A stretch of 6,691 nucleotides of DNA, taken from positions 1 to 6,691 of the forward strand of contig JAHEFN010000138.1 of the NCBI GenBank assembly GCA_024640185.1, read 5' to 3'. Below the pieces are notes generated by a model. That model had not been told where the DNA came from. It searched no databases and saw only the letters and a program-made list of their open reading frames with translations. The translations under genes and the position numbers were made by a program. Shown in pieces: positions 1 through 6,402 of the stretch. Positions within the stretch are counted from its first letter, which is position 1; every line of letters starts with the position of its first letter. This DNA is from Gemmatimonadota bacterium. Its GTDB lineage: Bacteria; Gemmatimonadota; Gemmatimonadetes; Gemmatimonadales; GWC2-71-9.

Positions 1-1130
1 TTCGGGGAGTGCTGGCGCGCTACAGCACGACCGGGCACCTCCTCTGGGTCACGGCAGATGGCGTGCTCCACGCGCAACGTTTCGACCCTGAGCGGCTCGA
101 GTTCGAGGGCTCGCCGGTGGTGATCGTGGAAGGCCTCTCCCTCACCGCGTTCTCGGCCACGGACCTGGCTCTCTCCCCAGACGGTGACCTGATCTACAGT
201 ATGGGGGCGATCCAGGCGAGCCTCAGTGCGCCAGTCTGGGTGGATCGCCAGGGAGTGGTAACGCGTGTCGATTCGACGCCGTACAACTCGTGGCTGGACG
301 ACCTGCGCATCTCACCCGACGGGTCCACCGTCGCATTCGAGATGGTGTCAGCGGTCGCGACTGCCAACCTCGGCAGTCGCATCTGGGTCAAGCGCCTCGA
401 TGGCGGACCGACCCAGCTCGTCACCACCGAGTCCATCTCGAGTCGAGCTCCGATCTGGTCGGCGGATGGCCGGGAGTTGTTCTACGTCGGGAGCAACGGC
501 ACCAACGTCTACCGTCAGAAGGCGGACGGCAGCGGGGACGTCACGTTGATCCTGCGGGAGCCGCGGGGAGTCGGTAGCATGGCGCTCTCCCGTGACGAAA
601 CGACCCTCCTGCTGGCAACAGGGGTCGATGGCCGGGGGCAGACCGACATCCTGCAGTTTCGCGTCGGGGTGGACTCGGTGGCGCGGCTGTTGCTCGCCGG
701 GAGCGCTGAGCCGGCACTCTCACCTGACGGTCGCTGGCTGGCGGTCTCCTCGGGTGAGACCAGCCGGAGTGAGGTCTATGTGCGGCCGTTCCCGGACGTC
801 AACGCCGGGAAGGTTCTTGTCTCGAGCGAAGGTGGCTATCGGCCACGGTGGAATCCCGCCGGGGGCGAGCTGTTCTACGTCTCAGGATCAAATGAGCTGA
901 TGGCGGCCACCATTCGGACCGCACCCGCGCTTGCTGTCGGCTCCGTCGTTCGGCTCTTCTCTGTCGCGAATTTCCACACCACGGCAAGGGGGCTGCTCTA
1001 CGACGTCGTGCCCGACGGGAGGCGGTTCCTGATGAACGATGCCAGTGGAGTGGGTGACGAGGCATCGATCGGCACCATCGTGGTGGTCCAGAACTTCGCC
1101 CGCGAACTCAACGAACGGTTGCCAAGGTGA
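1..1130 (+). CDS. C-terminal part of a Ser/Thr kinase-type receptor (TolB/PD40-like beta-propeller), 5' truncated
   Basis: The frame is open from the window edge (first full codon at 3). The GTG at 9 is not a convincing start because the sequence there already reads as the middle of a propeller blade. What is visible is about 375 residues of beta-propeller with recurring turns: LSPDG (171-185), ISPDG (309-323), WSADG (456-470), LSRDE (585-599), LSPDG (717-731), WNPAG (849-863) and VPDG (1008-1019), each followed by a hydrophobic beta strand. The ending (a YDVVPDGRRFLM stretch, then IVVVQNFARELNERLP) is a C-terminus I recall from propeller-bearing Ser/Thr kinases of Acidobacteriota and Gemmatimonadota. 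The kinase domain and any membrane segment would lie upstream, roughly 500 residues outside the window; that is inferred from family and from the downstream genes. No cysteine is present. Its TGA stop overlaps the next start by 4 nt. Alternatively it is a stand-alone TolB-like protein. Confidence 0.85.
   Translation, partial: RGVLARYSTTGHLLWVTADGVLHAQRFDPERLEFEGSPVVIVEGLSLTAFSATDLALSPDGDLIYSMGAIQASLSAPVWVDRQGVVTRVDSTPYNSWLDDLRISPDGSTVAFEMVSAVATANLGSRIWVKRLDGGPTQLVTTESISSRAPIWSADGRELFYVGSNGTNVYRQKADGSGDVTLILREPRGVGSMALSRDETTLLLATGVDGRGQTDILQFRVGVDSVARLLLAGSAEPALSPDGRWLAVSSGETSRSEVYVRPFPDVNAGKVLVSSEGGYRPRWNPAGGELFYVSGSNELMAATIRTAPALAVGSVVRLFSVANFHTTARGLLYDVVPDGRRFLMNDASGVGDEASIGTIVVVQNFARELNERLPR
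1127..1130 (+). other. 4-nt stop/start overlap GTGA joining genes A and B
   Basis: The bases GTGA contain the GTG start of gene B and the TGA stop of gene A. The 20 bases before it show no good Shine-Dalgarno sequence (only an AAGG abutting the start), so initiation on gene B probably depends on ribosomes that have just terminated gene A. Confidence 0.85.
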
Positions 1131-3751
1131 GTGACGTCCTCGACCGCCTCACCGCCGCCCTGGCCGACCGCTACGGCCTCGAGCGTGAGCTCGGGCAAGG
1201 CGGCATGGCCACGGTCTTCCTGGCGGAGGACCTCAAGCACAAGCGCCGGGTGGCGATCAAGGTGCTCAAGCCCGAGCTGGCGGCGGTGCTCGGGGCCGAG
1301 CGGTTCGTGCAGGAGATCACCACCACCGCGGCGCTGCAGCACCCCCATATCCTGCCGCTCTTCGACTCGGGCGAGACCGACGGCTTCCTCTGGTACGTGA
1401 TGCCGTTCATCGATGGCGAGACGCTGCGGGACAAGCTCAACCGCGAGACCCAGCTCGGCGTCGACGAGGCGGTGCGAATCACCACCGAGATCGCCGACGC
1501 GCTCGACTACGCCCACCGGCACGGGGTGGTCCACCGCGACATCAAGCCGGAGAACATCCTGCTGCACGACGGCCGGCCGATGGTGGCCGACTTCGGGATC
1601 GCCCTGGCCGTGAGCGCGGCGGCCGGCGGGCGGATGACCGAGACCGGGCTCTCGCTCGGGACGCCGCACTACATGTCGCCCGAGCAGGCGACGGCCGACA
1701 AGGAGATCACCCCTCGGAGCGACATCTACTCGCTGGCGAGCATGCTCTACGAGATGCTGGCGGGCGAGCCACCGCACGGTGGCGGCTCGGCGCAGCAGAT
1801 CATCATGAAGATCATCGCCGAGGAGGCGCAGCCAGTCACCCGGCTCCGCAAGAGCGTCCCGGCGAACATCGCTGCCGCGCTGGGCAAGGCGTTGGAGAAG
1901 CTGCCGGCGGACCGCTTCGCCTCGGCCGCCGACTTTGCTGGGGCCCTCGGTGATGCGCACTTCACCACCGCCACGGCCGGTGCGGCCGGGAGTGGCGCGT
2001 CCTCCCCACGGCTTCGGGCCCTCACGGCAGGGCTTGGCGTGGCCGTGGTGGTGCTCGCCGGCCTCGCCGGCTGGATGGCGCTCGACCGGGGTGGCGCCAT
2101 CGGCCCCTCGGTGTATGACATGGCGTTGCCCGACAGCGCACCGGTGGCGTTCACGGGCCGGAACCCGTTCACCCCGTACGGGGCGCCGCTGCGGTCACTG
2201 TCGGTGGCACCGGACGGGGCGTTCGTCGTCTATGTGACCCGGGAAGGCCAGACCACGGTGCTCTGGCGCAGGAGCCTGCTCGACGGGACCGTCGAGCGGG
2301 TCGAGGGTACCGCCGGAGCCTTGATGCCGAGGGTCTCCCCGGACGGAAGCCGGCTCGCCTTTGCCGCAGAGGGCGAGTTGCGCGTGATGCCCCTCGAAGG
2401 GGGCTCGGTACGCCAGCTCGGTGCCGTGAGCGACCCGGCCTTCGTGGAATGGGCCGGCAACGATCGGCTGCTCTCCGTGGAGCAGGGTGGTCGGTTGCTT
2501 CGTTGGTTTGACCCCGAGGGGGGCGAAGTCGCGTCGCGTTCCGTCACGCGCTGCATCCAGGGGCAGTGGCTCGACGAGAACCGGCTGCTCTGCGGGGCGG
2601 CCGGCCGGGCGGTGATCGTCGACCTCGAGTCCGGGGAGGAGCAGGCGGTCCTGGCCGAGGGGGCCGATGGCACCAGCCGACCGGTCGCGGGCTCTGAATT
2701 CCGGCTGGTCGACGAACGCTACCTGGTGTTCGCGTCGATGGACGGTGAGCTTCGCGCCGCTCCCTATGACCGCGCCACCAACAGGATCGGCCGCTCGGTG
2801 ACCGTGCTCGAGGGGGTGCGTCGCGAATCGATCGGTGACGCCCAGTTCGACCTCACCAGGGGAGGCGGCCTGGTGTTCGCTCCCGGCGACAACGCCGAGG
2901 TCGGCCGACTGGTCCGGATGGGGCGCGACGGTGCCGTGACGCCGCTGCCGGTCGAACCCGGACCGTATCATCTCTTCGAGCTCTCTCCCGATGGGCGCTG
3001 GCTCGTTGCGGTGGTCCAGGGAGCCGGTGTCGAGGTGGTCGAGGTCACCGACCTGCGCGACGGGCGCACCTTCGCCTGGCTCGAGGGTGAGCGGGTCCTC
3101 TCTCCCTACTGGAACAGCACCGGGGACACCGTCCTCGTTACCATCCGGGACGGCAATCGCTATGCGGTGCTCAGGGGTTCGCCGTTCTCGGCCAGTCCGC
3201 CCGATACCGTGATCGGGGGCGAGGGTGTCCCGGTCACCGTGATGGATTGGCCCGACGACTCGACGGTCCTGGGCTACCTGGGGGAGGACGAGACGATGGT
3301 GCAGTTCGATCCCCGCACCTCACCGGTCACCTTCGACACGCTCACCACCGGGCGGATCTGGAACAGCCGGTCGCCCGACCGTCGGCACTTGTTGCTCTGG
3401 GCCGCCGACGGACGGGTCTTCGTCACCTCGAATCCGCCCGGTGACATCCAGCGACTGATCGCGGCCGACGCCGTCGAACCGCTTTGGCTCGCCGACGGGC
3501 AGGTGGTCTATCGCAGCGGCGATGCGTGGTACGTCCAGCAGATCGATGCCTCGGGCCAGCCAGACGGGGCACGGCGGATCATGGGCACCGACCCCCGGTT
3601 CGCGGACACCTTCGGTTGGTCGAACCGGCCGAGCCGTGACGGCGGAATCATCTACAAGCAGGGTCCCGCCGCTACCTCGGCTTGGTACCTCCGGGTCATC
3701 CCCAATTGGGTCGAGCAGATGAAGCAGGCCGTCGACGAGGCCAACCGATGA
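1127..3751 (+). CDS. Transmembrane Hanks-type Ser/Thr protein kinase with C-terminal beta-propeller (gene B, complete, 874 aa)
   Basis: Predicted ATP-dependent Ser/Thr protein kinase of the PknB type with a sensor domain. The kinase domain spans about residues 16-275. Visible motifs are the glycine loop GQGGMA (23-28), VAIK lysine K45, helix-C glutamate E63, catalytic loop HRDIKPEN (H136, R137, D138, K140, N143), DFG (155-157), activation segment TETGLSLGTP (171-180), SPE (184-186), D199 and R263. All catalytic residues are present, so it should be active, and it is an RD kinase likely activated by phosphorylation of T171, T173 or S176. A Gly/Ser/Ala-rich linker leads to a hydrophobic segment at about 299-318. 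The rest is propeller-like, with turns VAPDG (360-364), VSPDG (403-407), LSPDG (619-623) and RSPDR (748-752). The protein ends in a short charged helix, VIPNWVEQMKQAVDEAN. Its only two cysteines, C476 and C489, lie in the propeller. GTG at 1127 is chosen because it fits the 4-nt overlap and the conserved leader; the next in-frame ATG (1205) falls inside the glycine loop. Substrate and ligand are unknown. Confidence 0.95.
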   Translation: MSDVLDRLTAALADRYGLERELGQGGMATVFLAEDLKHKRRVAIKVLKPELAAVLGAERFVQEITTTAALQHPHILPLFDSGETDGFLWYVMPFIDGETLRDKLNRETQLGVDEAVRITTEIADALDYAHRHGVVHRDIKPENILLHDGRPMVADFGIALAVSAAAGGRMTETGLSLGTPHYMSPEQATADKEITPRSDIYSLASMLYEMLAGEPPHGGGSAQQIIMKIIAEEAQPVTRLRKSVPANIAAALGKALEKLPADRFASAADFAGALGDAHFTTATAGAAGSGASSPRLRALTAGLGVAVVVLAGLAGWMALDRGGAIGPSVYDMALPDSAPVAFTGRNPFTPYGAPLRSLSVAPDGAFVVYVTREGQTTVLWRRSLLDGTVERVEGTAGALMPRVSPDGSRLAFAAEGELRVMPLEGGSVRQLGAVSDPAFVEWAGNDRLLSVEQGGRLLRWFDPEGGEVASRSVTRCIQGQWLDENRLLCGAAGRAVIVDLESGEEQAVLAEGADGTSRPVAGSEFRLVDERYLVFASMDGELRAAPYDRATNRIGRSVTVLEGVRRESIGDAQFDLTRGGGLVFAPGDNAEVGRLVRMGRDGAVTPLPVEPGPYHLFELSPDGRWLVAVVQGAGVEVVEVTDLRDGRTFAWLEGERVLSPYWNSTGDTVLVTIRDGNRYAVLRGSPFSASPPDTVIGGEGVPVTVMDWPDDSTVLGYLGEDETMVQFDPRTSPVTFDTLTTGRIWNSRSPDRRHLLLWAADGRVFVTSNPPGDIQRLIAADAVEPLWLADGQVVYRSGDAWYVQQIDASGQPDGARRIMGTDPRFADTFGWSNRPSRDGGIIYKQGPAATSAWYLRVIPNWVEQMKQAVDEANR
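1139..1174 (+). repeat. Direct repeat copy 1: start of the kinase module
   Basis: This 36-nt stretch encodes LDRLTAALADRY. It recurs at 3760-3795 with one mismatch (G/C in a Leu/Ala junction codon), and its last 27 nt recur at 6424-6450 with one mismatch relative to the 3760 copy. The repeats come from paralogous coding sequence rather than a mobile element. Confidence 0.8.
1501..1560 (+). repeat. Direct repeat over the catalytic loop, gene B copy
   Basis: These 60 nt encode the stretch around VVHRDIKPENI and match 4122-4181 in gene C at 56 of 60 positions, including an uninterrupted 26-nt block. This is the longest strongly matching block I found between the two complete genes by eye. Confidence 0.75.
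3737..3740 (+). promoter_or_regulatory. Ribosome binding site of gene C
   Basis: GAGG, with seven bases to ATG 3748, lies inside the end of gene B. It favours ATG 3748 over the upstream in-frame TTG at 3682. Confidence 0.65.
3748..3751 (+). other. 4-nt stop/start overlap ATGA joining genes B and C
   Basis: The bases ATGA contain the ATG start of gene C and the TGA stop of gene B. This is a classic termination-reinitiation overlap, here backed by its own ribosome site. Confidence 0.9.
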
Positions 3752-6378
3752 ACGCTCCCCTCGACCGCCTCACCGCCGCCCTCGCCGACCGCTACGTCAT
3801 CGAGGAGGAGATCGGGCAGGGCGGGATGGCCACCGTGTACCTGGCGCATGACATCAAGCACGGCCGCAAGGTGGCGCTCAAGTTGCTGCGCCCCGATCTT
3901 GGGGCCGTGCTCGGCGGCGACCGCTTCCTCTCCGAGATCAGGATCTCGGCGGGGCTCGACCACCCCCACATCCTGACCTTGATCGACTCCGGGGTCACCG
4001 AGGGATTCCTCTACTACGTGCTGCCGTATGTCCGGGGTGGCACCTTGCGCGACCGGCTCGCTCGCGAGACCCAGCTCGGCATCGAGGAGGCGGTGGCGAT
4101 CACCAAGCAGGTCGCCTCGGCGCTCGACTACGCCCACCGCCAAGGGGTGGTCCACCGCGACATCAAGCCCGAGAACATCATGTTCCAGGAGGGGCAGGCG
4201 ATGCTCGCCGACTTTGGCATCGCGCTGGCGGTCAAGGAGGCCGGCGGCAACCGGCTCACCGAGACCGGCCTCTCGCTTGGCACCCCGCAGTACATGTCGC
4301 CCGAGCAGGCCACCGGCGACCGAGCCCTCGACGCCCGGAGCGACATCTACTCGCTCGCCGCGGTGCTCTACGAAATGCTCACCGGCGAGCCGCCGGTGAG
4401 CGGCGCCACCGCGCAGGCGATGATCGCCAAGCTGATGACCGAGCGCCCCACCATGATCCGGACGATCCGGAGCACGGTGCCGGTGGCACTCGACGCCACC
4501 GTCGCCAAGGCGCTCGCCAAGATCCCCGCCGACCGGCACGCCGGGGCGGCCGAGTTCAGCGCGGCGCTCGACAAGGCCCTGGCCCCGGCGAGCGAAGGTG
4601 CGGCGGTGCCCTGGAAGTGGGTCGGGATCGGCGGCGGGGCGATCGCGATCGTCGGCGCGGCGATCATGCTCGGCCGGGGCGGGGGTGAGGGAGGTCCCGC
4701 CGCCCCGCCGGTCACCTTCGGCGCCGAACGGCAGATCACCTTCGACGGCAACGTCGGCGTGATCTCGTTGGCACCCGACGGCCGCACCGTGGCCTACTTC
4801 AATGCGACGGCGACCTCCGTGATCGTCGTCGACATCGACGGTGGCGGCAGTCAGGAGCTCTTCGCCGCCCCCCCGGGAACGCGACTCGACGGGATGCGCT
4901 GGTCGCCGGACGGCTCACGGCTCCACGTGGCGGCCTTCCCCTATGCCAACACGATTTGGAGCGTGCCGCGGCTGGGTGGTGCGGCCCGGGTCGAGCTGGA
5001 GTTGCGCGGATTCGATGCCACCAACGGCAAGGACATCCGTCGCCTCCCCTCGGGGGAGTGGCTGATGGTGACCTACCTGGGGCAGGTCTATCGCGGCCCC
5101 GACCCGGCTGGGCTGGGCATCGAGGGCGGCATCTTCACGGGCGAGGGAGTGGAGCAGGTCCCCGGGGTGGCCTGGCTCACCGATGAGGCGACCGTGGTCT
5201 CCGCCGACGGCCGGTGGCTCGGGTACGTCGGAGTCGACAGTGCCGGGAAGGCGGTCTCGGGTGTCCTGGCAATCACGCCGGGGGAGCCGATCCGGTCGGT
5301 CGCCACATGGGACACCCTCGAGGTGCTCGGCTGGGCCGGCGGCGACCGCACGCTCTATCTCGCCGGGAACGCCAGCGCCCGGGCGTGGGACCTGCTCTCG
5401 GCGTCGTTCGACCCGACCACCGGCCGTCTCACCTCAGACCCGGTGGTCGTCTACCCCCGGCTTCGAGCCAACGCCGCGGCGGTCACCGATGACGGCCGGC
5501 GGCTCGTCTTCACGAGCGGTGCGACTACCGCGAACCTCGTCGAGGTGACCCTCGACGGCACGCCTCGGTCCGACGACAACCCGATGCGTCGACTCACCGG
5601 CGGAACGGCGACCTGGATGCCCGTCGGCTATACCCCGGCCGGCGACCTGCTGGCGCTGCTGGTGACGGAGGGACGGTTCGAGCTCTACCGCTTTGCTCCC
5701 GACGGCACGCGAGAGTCGCTCTTCTCACGCGCCGGGACTCTCGACCGGGAGATTGTCAGCTCACCCGACGGCAACCAGGTCGCCTGGGTTGACATCGCGA
5801 ACCGGAATGAGTTGCTGGTGTACGACTTGAGGACGAGGAGCGAACGCCGCGTCGCGCTGCCGATGCGCTCCTCGTCGTGGGCATTCTCCGCCGACGGTAC
5901 TCGGCTCGCGGGGATGAGCGGCGGAGATGCCAAGCGGATGCTGGTGGTCGACAGCGCCACCACGACGGCCCGAGTGCTCGAGCTCGCCTGCACAGAGATC
6001 TGCGAATTCGCCGGCGAGATGATTGACCTCGCCCCGGAATGGCCGTGGGCGGTGGTCACCTCGGAACAGGACCTCTGGGTGGTCAACCTCGACACCGGGG
6101 CGCTCCGGCAAGTCGCCGACGTGACCTGGGGAGCGGTCGGGTGGCGGGGGCCGTGGATCTACTTCTACCGGACCATCGGCCAGACCGGCCTCCCGACCCC
6201 GCTGATGTCGCGGGTGCGGACCGACGGGAGCGGCGAGGAGCGCGTCCTCGAGATGCCGCTGGAGTGCGGTCACCAGCCGGATCAGGTATTCAGCCGCGAT
6301 GCCACCCGCTGGACCTGCGCGGTGGAGACCACCCAGAACGACATCACGGTGGTCGAGATCGAGCAGGGGGCCCCGTGA
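3748..6378 (+). CDS. Transmembrane Hanks-type Ser/Thr protein kinase with C-terminal beta-propeller (gene C, complete, 876 aa)
   Basis: Paralogue of gene B, with kinase motifs at exactly the same residue numbers: GQGGMA (23-28), VALK K45, E63, HRDIKPEN (D138, K140, N143), DFG (155-157), TETGLSLGTP (171-180), SPE (184-186), D199, R263. It should be catalytically active. Differences include LPY for MPF at the hinge and H264 for F264. A glycine-rich hydrophobic segment at about 289-309 is the likely single membrane helix, with GxxxG spacing (G293, G297) that could pack helices. The C-terminal 565 residues carry propeller turns LAPDG (341-345), WSPDG (385-389), VSADG (484-488), VTDDG (579-583), YTPAG (628-632), SSPDG (671-675) and FSADG (713-717). 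Cysteines occur only near the C-terminus (C748, C752, C840, C857). The ending lacks the NW-helix of gene B and closes on a strand of the 'NDITVVEI' type. The start is ATG 3748, with GAGG seven bases upstream and a 4-nt overlap with gene B; a TTG at 3682 would extend the frame but precedes the conserved leader. Ligand and targets are unknown. Confidence 0.95.
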   Translation: MNAPLDRLTAALADRYVIEEEIGQGGMATVYLAHDIKHGRKVALKLLRPDLGAVLGGDRFLSEIRISAGLDHPHILTLIDSGVTEGFLYYVLPYVRGGTLRDRLARETQLGIEEAVAITKQVASALDYAHRQGVVHRDIKPENIMFQEGQAMLADFGIALAVKEAGGNRLTETGLSLGTPQYMSPEQATGDRALDARSDIYSLAAVLYEMLTGEPPVSGATAQAMIAKLMTERPTMIRTIRSTVPVALDATVAKALAKIPADRHAGAAEFSAALDKALAPASEGAAVPWKWVGIGGGAIAIVGAAIMLGRGGGEGGPAAPPVTFGAERQITFDGNVGVISLAPDGRTVAYFNATATSVIVVDIDGGGSQELFAAPPGTRLDGMRWSPDGSRLHVAAFPYANTIWSVPRLGGAARVELELRGFDATNGKDIRRLPSGEWLMVTYLGQVYRGPDPAGLGIEGGIFTGEGVEQVPGVAWLTDEATVVSADGRWLGYVGVDSAGKAVSGVLAITPGEPIRSVATWDTLEVLGWAGGDRTLYLAGNASARAWDLLSASFDPTTGRLTSDPVVVYPRLRANAAAVTDDGRRLVFTSGATTANLVEVTLDGTPRSDDNPMRRLTGGTATWMPVGYTPAGDLLALLVTEGRFELYRFAPDGTRESLFSRAGTLDREIVSSPDGNQVAWVDIANRNELLVYDLRTRSERRVALPMRSSSWAFSADGTRLAGMSGGDAKRMLVVDSATTTARVLELACTEICEFAGEMIDLAPEWPWAVVTSEQDLWVVNLDTGALRQVADVTWGAVGWRGPWIYFYRTIGQTGLPTPLMSRVRTDGSGEERVLEMPLECGHQPDQVFSRDATRWTCAVETTQNDITVVEIEQGAP
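3760..3795 (+). repeat. Direct repeat copy 2: start of the kinase module
   Basis: This copy in gene C lies 2621 nt downstream of copy 1 and is 35/36 identical to it. The near identity at synonymous sites is more than protein conservation alone requires, although strong GC bias narrows codon choice. Confidence 0.8.
4122..4181 (+). repeat. Direct repeat over the catalytic loop, gene C copy
   Basis: Partner of 1501-1560 at the same offset of 2621 nt. Pairing between the two copies could allow unequal crossing over that removes or adds exactly one kinase gene in frame. Confidence 0.75.
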
Positions 6379-6393
6379 GCGCCCCGGCCGTGT

Positions 6394-6397
6394 GGAG
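6394..6397 (+). promoter_or_regulatory. Ribosome binding site of gene D
   Basis: GGAG, with five bases to ATG 6403, lies in the 24-nt spacer 6379-6402. The spacer has no room for a promoter or a hairpin terminator, so gene D is most likely read from the same transcript as gene C. Confidence 0.65.
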
Positions 6398-6402
6398 CCG
6401 CC

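Noticed and set aside
9..11. GTG at 9 as the true start of gene A
   Set aside because: The frame is open to the window edge and the residues at that point look like the interior of a propeller blade. There is no ribosome site in the eight bases available.
998..1960. Long open frame on the minus strand (320 codons), with others at 2195-2971, 3652-4539 and 5761-6624
   Set aside because: All lie antisense to well-supported kinase genes. Their translations are low-complexity and rich in Arg, Gly, His and Val, as expected for the complement of GC-rich codons. The frames at 998, 3652 and 5761 are similar to each other only because they mirror the same conserved kinase DNA.
3682..3747. Earlier TTG start that would add 22 residues to gene C
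   Set aside because: The extra residues are out-of-frame reading of the end of gene B, and the conserved family leader begins at ATG 3748, which has a GAGG at proper spacing and a 4-nt overlap.
6379..6402. Terminator or promoter between genes C and D
   Set aside because: The 24-nt spacer has no hairpin followed by a T run and is too short for a promoter.
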